A stretch of 6,262 bases of DNA, from assembly GCA_900550005.1 (NCBI GenBank), contig URQL01000104.1, forward strand, positions 1 to 6,262, in the 5' to 3' direction. This stretch comes from an uncultured Erysipelotrichaceae bacterium (lineage in GTDB: Bacteria > Bacillota_I > Bacilli_A > Erysipelotrichales > Coprobacillaceae). The notes beneath the pieces are model-generated. The model was not told where the DNA came from, searched no databases, and was given only the letters and a program-made list of their open reading frames with translations. Below, piece by piece: positions 1 through 5,522 of this stretch. How positions within the stretch are numbered: position 1 is the stretch's first letter; each line of letters starts with the position of its first letter. The position numbers were made by a program, and so were the translations under genes.

Positions 1-351
1 ATAACCAAATAATAAAGCAATTGATAAAAAAATGAGTGCATTTAAAGTATTTAAAATCAATTGCAAGCCAAAAACTTTTTTTAATCCCTCTGAATCTTTA
101 GCACCATAAAATTGAGCACTGTACATACTTGCACCGGAATTGACTCCAAAACTGACTGTGTTGCAAAGGGTATCTAATTGTGTTGCTACCGATACGGCAG
201 CAACAGCTCCTATCCTTGATACCATGATGGGATCTACAAAGCTTGCACTTTGATTTAAAATTTGTTGTAAAGCGATAGGAATGGATATTTTTGCTACTTT
301 TGTATAAAAATATTTATCCGCTACATATTTCTTTTTAAAATTTTCTAACAT
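1..351 (-). CDS. MATE-family multidrug/toxin efflux transporter, N-terminal 117 residues (runs off the left edge)
   Basis: The reverse strand encodes an uninterrupted frame from an ATG at 351 to the window edge. The visible part has a short basic cytoplasmic N-terminus (LENFKKKYV), a first hydrophobic segment at about residues 20-46 with SASFVDPIMVSRIGA (like the vDtiMvgrlG signature of MATE proteins), a second at about 48-72, the loop GASMYSAQFYGAKDSEGLKK at 73-92, which matches the MATE AQyyGAkd pattern, and a third segment at about 94-117. MATE proteins are about 450 residues long with 12 membrane helices and export cationic drugs or metabolites using an H+ or Na+ gradient. About three quarters of this one lies outside the window, so substrate and subgroup (MepA-like, NorM-like, DinF-like) cannot be assigned. 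GGGGGAG lies 6 nt before the chosen start. An in-frame ATG at 366 has no ribosome site. The gene sits behind a structured leader (393-513), suggesting ligand- or attenuation-controlled expression. Confidence 0.88.
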   Translation of the reverse strand, partial: MLENFKKKYVADKYFYTKVAKISIPIALQQILNQSASFVDPIMVSRIGAVAAVSVATQLDTLCNTVSFGVNSGASMYSAQFYGAKDSEGLKKVFGLQLILNTLNALIFLSIALLFGY

Positions 352-392
352 AATTTTCTCCCCCATGAACACTATAATAATTATTTTTTTAT

Positions 393-425
393 AAAAAGCA
401 AGAAAAAGAGTCATTTCGACTCTTT
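393..425 (-). terminator. Terminator-like hairpin in the MATE leader
   Basis: Reverse strand: AAAGAGTC (425-418), a 5-nt loop GAAAT, then GACTCTTT (412-405) make a perfect 8-bp stem. It is followed by the T-rich tail TTCTTGCTTTTT (404-393). The tail is interrupted by C and G, so intrinsic termination may be moderate or conditional. On the forward strand the hairpin is followed by GTGAG and cannot act as a terminator. It lies between the predicted promoter and the start codon of the MATE gene, which fits an attenuation role rather than the end of a gene. Confidence 0.5.
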
Positions 426-513
426 GTGAGAACGCAATTAATATAAAGTAGGATATTTGAATTGATACATTAAAATTAAAGTGCGTAAGGTTATAAAAGT
501 GATTACGTTCTCT
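393..513 (-). promoter_or_regulatory. Structured 5' leader of the MATE gene, riboswitch or attenuator candidate
   Basis: On the reverse strand the RNA predicted to start at about 513 opens with GAGAACGUAAU (512-502), which pairs over 11 consecutive positions, including one U-G wobble, with AUUGCGUUCUC (438-428). The enclosed 63 nt (439-501) are AU-rich but contain the less AU-rich tracts AACCUUACGCAC and AUCCUAC. Three bases lie between this closing helix and a hairpin with a U-rich tail (425-393), and the MATE ribosome site and start follow. A closing helix at the transcript start, then a terminator, then a transporter gene is the usual layout of Bacillota riboswitches. On the other strand the helix would carry a C-A mismatch, which favours the leftward transcript. 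I could not match it to a known aptamer consensus. MATE (mepA) genes are known hosts of the guanidine-IV class, so that is the first comparison to make. Confidence 0.45.
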
Positions 514-519
514 AACAAT

Positions 520-547
520 AGTATAACATATTAAATTATTATTACAA
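520..547 (-). promoter_or_regulatory. Promoter of the MATE gene (extended -10)
   Basis: Read on the reverse strand, TTGTAA (547-542) is followed after 16 bp by TATACT (525-520). The -10 box is preceded by TG one base upstream, giving an extended -10 (TGTTATACT). The predicted transcription start is the A at about 513, seven bases past the -10 box. The leader would then be about 162 nt. The -35 box coincides with the centre of the palindrome at 532-557, so a repressor bound there would compete with RNA polymerase. This is assigned by eye. Confidence 0.55.
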
Positions 548-557
548 TAATAATTTA
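532..557. repeat. 26-bp palindrome, operator-like, over the -35 box
   Basis: Two perfect 12-bp inverted arms (532-543, TAAATTATTATT, and 546-557) flank a 2-bp centre at 544-545. The arms are entirely A/T. The palindrome covers the -35 hexamer of the leftward MATE promoter, a position typical of TetR/MarR-type or other dimeric repressor operators of efflux pumps. No regulator gene is visible nearby. An AT-rich chance palindrome or cruciform remains possible. Confidence 0.5.
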
Positions 558-588
558 TTAATCAGCAAAAAATAAAATTATAGAAAAA

Positions 589-617
589 TTGACAAAAAAA
601 TATCAATAAAATAATAC
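589..617 (+). promoter_or_regulatory. Possible relic promoter of the broken histidine kinase
   Basis: A perfect -35 hexamer TTGACA (589-594) is followed by poorly matching -10 candidates: TAATAC after 17 bp (612-617) or AATAAT after 15 bp (610-615). The decayed reading frame begins about 30 bp further on. The surrounding sequence is very AT-rich, so this is a weak call. Confidence 0.25.
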
Positions 618-644
618 AAAAGGTCAAAAAGAAAGAACGATAAT

Positions 645-1676
645 ATGAAAATATGGACTAAGTATTCTTACATGTTTGCTTCTTATTTCTCCTTTATTTC
701 ATGTAGAAGTTTTAGAAAACAATACAACTCCAAGTTATTAAGTTTCTTTTTTTGCTTATGATTGTTTTAATATTGAAGATATCAGGTTATGGCTATGAGA
801 TGTTAGAAAATATATCTCACTATTTTCAAGGGGCGTTTAATTATATAGATCATGATTTAATTGCAAATGAACGCATTCGATTACTTGATGAAGGTAAAAT
901 CGATCTTTATACAGCTGCTAAAAAAACAAGTGAAAGAGAAGAAAAATATATTTTCTCTAAACATCCTACAATTACTTCTACAACATGCATGACAACTTAA
1001 GTAGGAAATACGAAAATTGGATCTGGTGATTATTCAACTTATCAAGGAATAAAAATCAATCTATTAGAAAGACATACCTATAATTCAAGATTTGAAAATT
1101 TTGCAAAAAGTAATAGGTTCAGTTATGAAATTACTTATTATGATACGCCAGAAAAACTTACGCAAGCTTTAATTAATGGAGAAGTAGATGCTTTAGTTAA
1201 TAGCTATATTTCAACATCAGGAGATGAAAAGGTCATTGAAAAACTAGAAGAAAAACCTTATTATCTATATCACATGTGCTTTAGAAAAAGAAAATGTCAT
1301 AGGAGATTCGAATCGTCTTAGTTAAATTATGATCAATATTATTTCTAATGCGATTAAATAGACAGATGAACACGGAACGATCGAACTTAGTTTAGAAAAA
1401 GTAAATGATCAACTTTACCGTTTTATTTGTAAAGATAATGGGATAGGGATGAGTGAAGAATTTGTTTAACATATTTGCGAAGAATACGTTCGAGCAGAAG
1501 ACAGTCATACTTCTAAGATAGAAGGAACAGGTCTTGGTATGAGTGTCGTTAAAGGCTTTACGGAATTAATACAAGGTTCTTTAAAAATTGAAAGTAAATT
1601 GCAAGAGGTATCTTCTTTTAGTGTTGAAATTCCTTTTGAAAAAGTGCAAACAGCTAAAGTAAATCCTAAAGTATAG
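645..1676 (+). pseudogene. Decayed sensor histidine kinase with extracellular solute-binding domain
   Basis: The pieces, in order, are as follows. (a) From 649 in one frame, a hydrophobic signal-peptide-like stretch (GLSILTCLLLISPLF) leads into VSFFAYDCFNIED. The ATG at 645 is out of frame with it, as though two A's had been lost from the A-run at 648-651. (b) From about 776 in the next frame, SGYGYEMLENISHYF, IDLYTAAKKTSERE and, past a stop, INGEVDALVNSY and EEKPYY form an almost complete type-3 solute-binding domain. (c) From about 1263 in a third frame, VIGDSNRL, then NIISNAIK (N box), DNGIGM (G1) and GTGLGMSVVKGF (G2) form a histidine kinase ATPase domain ending in IPFE and a TAG at 1674-1676. 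In-frame stops lie at 739-741, 998-1000, 1323-1325, 1359-1361 and 1467-1469. The direct join of EEKPYY to the ATPase domain means the transmembrane segment and the His-containing dimerisation domain are missing. The kinase cannot function. Motifs remain easy to read, so the decay looks recent. Confidence 0.88.
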
Positions 1677-1818
1677 TAAACAAAATAATATAAAAAGATT
1701 ATGACTTAATTCTAGTGAACAAGGAAAAAACGTATACATGAAAAAAGGTTTTTCAAAAAAATTGGATGAACTGGAATTGTTTTTGTGATAAAAAATAAAT
1801 TATACTAAACTTTTTTGC

Positions 1819-1848
1819 TTGTATTTGAATGAATGAAAAAGGTATAAT
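1819..1848 (+). promoter_or_regulatory. Promoter of the CDF transporter gene
   Basis: A perfect -10 box TATAAT (1843-1848) is preceded by a weak -35 candidate TTGTAT (1819-1824) with an 18-bp spacer. Transcription would start near 1855, giving a leader of about 26 nt with GAGGG (1871-1875) as ribosome site. The rest of 1677-1818 is AT-rich and holds no gene. It has no clear terminator for the upstream pseudogene. Confidence 0.5.
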
Positions 1849-1880
1849 AGTTAAGATGAATTAAGAAAAAGAGGGATAAA

Positions 1881-3044
1881 ATGAATTTTATAATTCGTAA
1901 GTTTATTAAAGATTATCAAAAAATAGATTTACCAGAAGTAAGAGAGCGTTATGGAACCTTTGTAAGTACGATTTCAATTATTTGTAATATTGTTTTAGCT
2001 ATAAGTAAATTATTTGTAGGAATGCTTGCTAAAAGTATTTCGATTCAAGCGGATGCTTTAAATAACTTTTCAGATGTTGGAAGTAATTTAGCGACTTTAT
2101 TTGGATTTAAATTAGCTCGTAAACATCCTGATGTCGATCATCCTTATGGTCATGGACGTTATGAATACATTTCGGGGATGATCATTGCCTTTTTAATTGT
2201 GCTTGTTGCTTTTCAATCTTTAAAAGAAGCGGTGCTTAAAATTATTCATCCAGAAATGGTTGATTTTAGTGTGTTTACTTTGATCGTTTTAATTCTTTCG
2301 ATACTGGTGAAATTTATGATGGCAAGAATGAATGCTTCTATCGGTGAAAAAATTGACTCTACCTCTTTAAAAGCAGCTAGTCAAGATAGTTATAATGATA
2401 TGATGTCGACTTTTGCAGCTCTGGTAAGTATGCTTATTAGTGCTTTTAGTCAATTTAATGTTGATGGGTGGATCGGTTTGCTTGTTTCCTTGCTTGTTTT
2501 AAAATCAGGGATTGAAGTTTTTAAGGATACGATTGGTCCTTTACTTGGACAAGCACCTGACAAAGAATTGGTAAAGCAAATTGAAAATCTTGTTTTATCC
2601 TTTGATGGGATCATTGGCATTCATGATTTTATGCTTCACGATTATGGTCCAGGTAGATCATTTGTTACTTTACATTGTGAAGTGGATAGTCATAATGATT
2701 TAGAAGAAATTCATGATCGTATTGATTTAGCAGAAAGAGAGATTTTAAAACAATTTCATATTCATGCGACGATCCATTTAGATCCAATTGATTCAACCAA
2801 TGAAGAGGTGATTCAATTAAAAGCACAAGTTTTAGCGTTGATTCAAGAAATGGATGAAAATTATACAATTCATGATTTTCGTATTGTTAAAGGTAAAACA
2901 CATACAAATATTCTTTTTGATATTGTTGTTCCAATGGAAAAAGAAGTTAATGAAATTTCGTTAAAACAAGACATTGATCGATGTGTTAAGACATTAAATG
3001 AGAATTATTATACGGTTGTTAATGTTGATCATGCATATTATTAA
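1881..3044 (+). CDS. Cation diffusion facilitator (CDF) family metal exporter with extended C-terminus
   Basis: This 387-residue protein should sit in the cytoplasmic membrane and export a divalent metal in exchange for protons. Six hydrophobic segments are visible at about residues 26-48, 54-78, 97-118, 129-148, 174-191 and 195-212. The second carries DALNNFSD (D58, N61, N62, D65) and the fifth region DSYND (D169, N172, D173), the positions that form the transport site in CDF proteins. The conserved loop DHPYGHGR is at 86-93. Aspartate/asparagine sites without histidine resemble manganese- rather than zinc-type CDFs, so Mn2+ (or Fe2+) export is my inference. The cytoplasmic domain (about 225-303) is followed by a further 80 residues that look like a second copy of the same fold, making the protein longer than the usual roughly 300. 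The start has GAGGG 5 nt upstream. No clear terminator follows, so read-through into the next gene is possible. Confidence 0.9.
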   Translation: MNFIIRKFIKDYQKIDLPEVRERYGTFVSTISIICNIVLAISKLFVGMLAKSISIQADALNNFSDVGSNLATLFGFKLARKHPDVDHPYGHGRYEYISGMIIAFLIVLVAFQSLKEAVLKIIHPEMVDFSVFTLIVLILSILVKFMMARMNASIGEKIDSTSLKAASQDSYNDMMSTFAALVSMLISAFSQFNVDGWIGLLVSLLVLKSGIEVFKDTIGPLLGQAPDKELVKQIENLVLSFDGIIGIHDFMLHDYGPGRSFVTLHCEVDSHNDLEEIHDRIDLAEREILKQFHIHATIHLDPIDSTNEEVIQLKAQVLALIQEMDENYTIHDFRIVKGKTHTNILFDIVVPMEKEVNEISLKQDIDRCVKTLNENYYTVVNVDHAYY

Positions 3045-3052
3045 AAACACTT

Positions 3053-3081
3053 TTGTAATCTGGGCAAAAATATGATATGAT
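3053..3081 (+). promoter_or_regulatory. Promoter of the DUF6465-like gene
   Basis: TTGTAA (3053-3058), a 17-bp spacer and TATGAT (3076-3081) give a good sigma-A-type promoter directly after the CDF stop codon. A second overlapping TATGAT lies at 3071-3076. Transcription would start near 3088, leaving a leader of about 29 nt that includes the GGAGG ribosome site. Confidence 0.5.
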
Positions 3082-3116
3082 GTAAAAGAAGTCGGAAATA
3101 AGCGGAGGAAATGAAA

Positions 3117-3332
3117 ATGAAAGTAAAAATGGAAGTCCAATATAACAATAAAAATACAGTGACAAGTGATATTGAAAAACAAGTTAAAGAAGATTTAAAA
3201 GCACAAGGAATTAAAATGAATGCAATTAAAACTTTGGATATTTATTTTCAACCAGCTACTACAACTGTTTATTATTTAGCTACTTTAACAGATGGTTCAA
3301 AAGTTAAGAGCGAAGCTTTGATCGTTGAATAA
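3117..3332 (+). CDS. Small DUF6465-like protein of unknown function
   Basis: This 71-residue, probably cytosolic protein is rich in lysine, with no signal peptide, no membrane segment and no cysteine. It opens with a beta strand (KVKMEVQYNNK), continues with a helix-like charged stretch (IEKQVKEDLKAQG) and ends with IKTLDIYFQPATTTVYYLA and a final strand. The pattern of a short N-terminal strand, a basic helix, then IKxLDIYxxPxxxxVYY resembles DUF6465 proteins of Clostridia and Erysipelotrichia, whose role is unknown; the family assignment is from memory. The ATG at 3111 is only 2 nt from GGAGG (3104-3108), while the ATG at 3117 has an 8-nt gap, so 3117 is preferred. The gene has its own promoter and terminator, so it is probably a single-gene unit. 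Confidence 0.7.
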   Translation: MKVKMEVQYNNKNTVTSDIEKQVKEDLKAQGIKMNAIKTLDIYFQPATTTVYYLATLTDGSKVKSEALIVE

Positions 3333-3347
3333 TCAACGATTTTTTTT
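3321..3347 (+). terminator. Intrinsic terminator overlapping the stop codon of the DUF6465-like gene
   Basis: ATCGTTGA (3321-3328) and TCAACGAT (3333-3340) form a perfect 8-bp stem with a 4-nt loop ATAA, followed by seven T's (3341-3347). The left arm encodes the last residues (Ile-Val-Glu) and the TAA stop (3330-3332) sits in the loop. A strong intrinsic terminator for the forward strand. Confidence 0.88.
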
Positions 3348-3356
3348 GTCGATATT

Positions 3357-3370
3357 TGTAAGCGCTTGAA
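3357..3370 (+). promoter_or_regulatory. cre-like catabolite-control box upstream of ptsH
   Basis: TGTAAGCGCTTGAA matches the CcpA operator consensus TGWAANCGNTNWCA at 12 of 14 positions, with the central palindrome AAGCGCTT intact. It lies just after the preceding terminator and about 17 bp upstream of the -35 box of the ptsH promoter. Its centre is near -58 from the predicted start, a distance seen for CcpA-activated promoters such as Bacillus subtilis ackA, so activation rather than repression is possible. Whether the organism has CcpA is not visible here. Confidence 0.5.
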
Positions 3371-3387
3371 AAAAAGTTCGAAATTCA

Positions 3388-3415
3388 TTGAATATTTCTT
3401 AAAGTACGCTATAAT
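3388..3415 (+). promoter_or_regulatory. Promoter of the ptsH-pgcA unit
   Basis: TTGAAT (3388-3393), a 16-bp spacer and a perfect TATAAT (3410-3415) predict a start near 3422 and a 30-nt leader. An 11-nt palindrome ATTCATTGAAT (3383-3393) overlaps the -35 box and could be incidental. This is the only convincing promoter before ptsH and probably serves pgcA as well. Confidence 0.7.
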
Positions 3416-3451
3416 AGAAGTATGAAGTCATGATGTCAGGGGGTTATAACA

Positions 3452-3721
3452 ATGGCTACAAATTATCAATTTATTGTAAGTGATCCAGTGGGATTACATG
3501 CAAAACCATTAACAATGTTAGTTAATGAAGCAAGCCGATTTGATAGTGATATAAAACTTATTTATGAAGCAAAATCAGCAAGTTTAAAATCCATTATGGG
3601 AGTAATGGCTTTAGGTATTCCAACTAAAGCTAAATTAGAAATTGTTGCTGAAGGACAAGATGAAGTTGAAGCAGTTGATCATCTAAAAGAAGAGCTTGTA
3701 AAACTACACATAACAGATTAA
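3452..3721 (+). CDS. ptsH: Phosphocarrier protein HPr
   Basis: This 89-residue cytosolic protein carries phosphate from Enzyme I to sugar-specific EII proteins of the phosphotransferase system. The active-site histidine is H16 in VGLHAKPLTMLV (residues 13-24), equivalent to His15. The regulatory serine phosphorylated by HPr kinase in Bacillota is S47 in SLKSIMGVMALG (44-55), equivalent to Ser46. Length matches the family (85-90). The residue two after the histidine is lysine (K18) where HPr almost always has arginine, and L20 replaces the usual alanine. It is not a Crh paralogue, because the active-site histidine is kept. AGGGGG (3438-3443) lies 8 nt before the ATG. The gene is not followed by ptsI (Enzyme I), as it often is; pgcA begins 19 nt after the stop, indicating co-transcription. 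The upstream cre-like box suggests catabolite control. Confidence 0.94.
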   Translation: MATNYQFIVSDPVGLHAKPLTMLVNEASRFDSDIKLIYEAKSASLKSIMGVMALGIPTKAKLEIVAEGQDEVEAVDHLKEELVKLHITD

Positions 3722-3740
3722 GTATCAGGGGGTTTATAAA

Positions 3741-5438
3741 ATGAGTTATGTAGATAAATATAATCAATGGTTAAATTATGAAGGACTTGATGAAAGTCTA
3801 AAAGCAGGTTTGAAGGAAATGAGCGAATCAGAAAAAGAAGATGCGTTCTATACAAATCTTGAATTTGGTACAGCGGGAATGCGTGGCGTTTTAGGAGCTG
3901 GTACAAATCGTTTAAATATCTATACAATCAGAAAAGCTAATGTTGGTTTTGCAAAATATATTTTAACTTTACCTAACGGGAAAGAAAGAGGTGTAGCAAT
4001 CGGATACGATAATCGTCATATGTCTTATCGTTTTGCTCACGAATCTGCAAAAGTTTTAGCAAGTTACGGAATTAAGTCTTATATTTTTGAAAGTTTAAGA
4101 CCAACACCTGAACTCTCATTTGCTGTACGTTATTTAAACTGTGCAGGAGGGATCATGATCACAGCAAGTCATAATCCAAAAGAATATAATGGTTATAAAG
4201 TTTACGATGATACAGGATGTCAATTGATTCCTGAATGGGCAGATGAAGTCGTTAAATACGTAAATGAAGTTGAAGATGAACTTAATATTGAAGTTGTTGA
4301 TGATGATACTGCTTATCCATATATTACTTATATTGGTGAAGAAGTGGATGAAGCTTATTATAAAGAAGTTATGGGAATTGAAATTAATCCAGGTATGGAT
4401 AAAAAAGATTTCAAAATCGTTTTCTCTCCTCAACATGGAACATCAAATATTCCTGTTCGTGAATGTTTAAAACGATTAGGATACCAAATTATTCCAGTAT
4501 TAGCTCAATGTGCACCAGATCCAGATTTTTCAAATACAGCATCACCTAATCCAGAAGTACCATCTTCTTATGATCTTGCTATTAAAAAAGCAAAAGAAGT
4601 GGATGCAGATGTTGTTGTTATTTGTGATCCTGATGGAGACCGTTTAGGAGTTGTAGCTAAACATAATGGTGAATATGTTTTAATGAGTGGTAACCAATCT
4701 GCTGCGGTTTATCTAGAATATATTTTAAGTCAATTAAAAGAAAAAGGAACATTACCTGATAATGCAGTAATGTATAATACAATTGTTACTTCTGACTTAG
4801 GAGAATTAGTTGCTAGAAGTTATGGTGTTGATGTTGAAAAGACATTAACAGGATTTAAATTCATTGGTGATAAGATTAGAAAATACGAAAAAACAGGTGA
4901 AAAACAATTTATCTTTGGTTATGAAGAAAGCTATGGTTGTGTAGTTAAAGATTTTGTTCGTGATAAAGATGCAATCCAAGCTGTTTTAACAGCTGCTGAA
5001 GCGGGAAATTATTATAAACAACATGGTAAAGATTTAGTGGATGTTTTAAATGATTTGTATGCTAAACATGGAACTTTCAAAGAAACACAAATTGCTTTAT
5101 CTAAAGCAGGTGTTGAAGGGGCTACACGTATTAAAGAAATCATGGCAGATTTAAGAAAAGATAATCCAACACAAATCGCTGGTTACAAAGTTGTTTCAAT
5201 TGAAGATTATCAAACAAGTGTTAAAACTCAAGGTGACCATACTTCAACAATCGATTTACCAAAATCAAATGTATTAAAATACTATCTTGAAGATGGATCT
5301 TGGATTGCAGCACGTCCAAGTGGTACAGAACCAAAATGTAAATTCTATTTCTCAATTAAAGGTCAAAATCAAGAAGATGCTGCAAGTAAAACAGATGTAT
5401 TCCATAAAGCGATGATGGAAATGATTCACGAAGCTTAA
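3741..5438 (+). CDS. pgcA: Phosphoglucomutase (alpha-D-phosphohexomutase family)
   Basis: This 565-residue cytosolic enzyme interconverts glucose-6-phosphate and glucose-1-phosphate (and possibly mannose phosphates), feeding sugar-nucleotide, cell-envelope and glycogen synthesis. All four family signatures are intact: the phosphoserine loop TASHNP (141-146, catalytic S143), the Mg2+ loop DPDGDR (296-301), the sugar-recognition loop GYEESYG (393-399) and the phosphate-binding RPSGTEPK (525-532). The N-terminal EFGTAGMRG (41-49) and the total length match the PgcA/YhxB type of Bacillota rather than the shorter GlmM or PMM types. The ribosome site AGGGGG (3727-3732) is 8 nt before the ATG. The leader TCAGGGGGTTTATAAA is nearly the same as the one before ptsH. 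The gene is the second and last of the ptsH unit, with a terminator 9 bp after the stop. Frame and motifs look intact. The choice between strict phosphoglucomutase and dual phosphomannomutase activity cannot be made by eye. Confidence 0.95.
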   Translation: MSYVDKYNQWLNYEGLDESLKAGLKEMSESEKEDAFYTNLEFGTAGMRGVLGAGTNRLNIYTIRKANVGFAKYILTLPNGKERGVAIGYDNRHMSYRFAHESAKVLASYGIKSYIFESLRPTPELSFAVRYLNCAGGIMITASHNPKEYNGYKVYDDTGCQLIPEWADEVVKYVNEVEDELNIEVVDDDTAYPYITYIGEEVDEAYYKEVMGIEINPGMDKKDFKIVFSPQHGTSNIPVRECLKRLGYQIIPVLAQCAPDPDFSNTASPNPEVPSSYDLAIKKAKEVDADVVVICDPDGDRLGVVAKHNGEYVLMSGNQSAAVYLEYILSQLKEKGTLPDNAVMYNTIVTSDLGELVARSYGVDVEKTLTGFKFIGDKIRKYEKTGEKQFIFGYEESYGCVVKDFVRDKDAIQAVLTAAEAGNYYKQHGKDLVDVLNDLYAKHGTFKETQIALSKAGVEGATRIKEIMADLRKDNPTQIAGYKVVSIEDYQTSVKTQGDHTSTIDLPKSNVLKYYLEDGSWIAARPSGTEPKCKFYFSIKGQNQEDAASKTDVFHKAMMEMIHEA

Positions 5439-5446
5439 TGATTATT

Positions 5447-5492
5447 AGAGACATGACTGGAGAAAATCTTAAAGTTGTGTCTCTTCTTTTTT
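5447..5492 (+). terminator. Intrinsic terminator after pgcA
   Basis: AGAGACATGACT (5447-5458) pairs with AGTTGTGTCTCT (5473-5484) over 12 bp, including two G-T wobbles, around a 14-nt loop. The T-rich tail TCTTTTTT (5485-5492) follows. It closes the ptsH-pgcA unit. No convincing promoter lies between it and glgB, so glgB may depend partly on read-through or on a weak AT-rich promoter in 5493-5510. Confidence 0.8.
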
Positions 5493-5522
5493 AAAAATAA
5501 ATAATAAAAAAGGAGGAGCCTT

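Noticed and set aside
364..366. An earlier in-frame ATG for the MATE protein.
   Set aside because: No ribosome site precedes it, whereas GGGGGAG is correctly spaced for the ATG at 351-349; using 366 would place the ribosome site inside the coding region.
439..501. Assignment of the leader core to a purine, TPP, SAM, lysine, glycine, preQ1, T-box or fluoride element.
   Set aside because: None of the core motifs I know for these classes (for example the T-box TGGTACCGCG-like sequence or the TPP CTGAGA) is present.
428..512. The 7-bp perfect inverted repeat GAGAACG/CGTTCTC as the ends of a small insertion element.
   Set aside because: No flanking target duplication is visible and no second copy exists in the window. 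The U-G-extended helix on the leftward RNA and its place at the predicted transcript start fit a leader structure better, though a small dispersed repeat is not excluded.
752..1000. An 82-codon open frame that could be called a small hypothetical protein.
   Set aside because: It has no ribosome site, and its product is the middle of a solute-binding domain that continues in the same frame after the TAA at 998-1000. It is a fragment of the pseudogene at 645-1676.
1740..1754. A GAAAAA-AGG-TTTTTC hairpin as a terminator for the upstream pseudogene.
   Set aside because: The stem is almost all A-T, and it is followed by A's rather than T's on the forward strand, so it would not terminate transcription.
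4134..4436. A 100-codon reverse-strand open frame inside pgcA, plus shorter opposite-strand or shifted frames at 2665-2868, 2994-3182, 3718-3927, 4264-4470 and 5785-5976.
   Set aside because: All overlap well-supported genes. Their products are low-complexity and match no recognisable family, and the strongly supported coding frames on the other strand or phase explain them.
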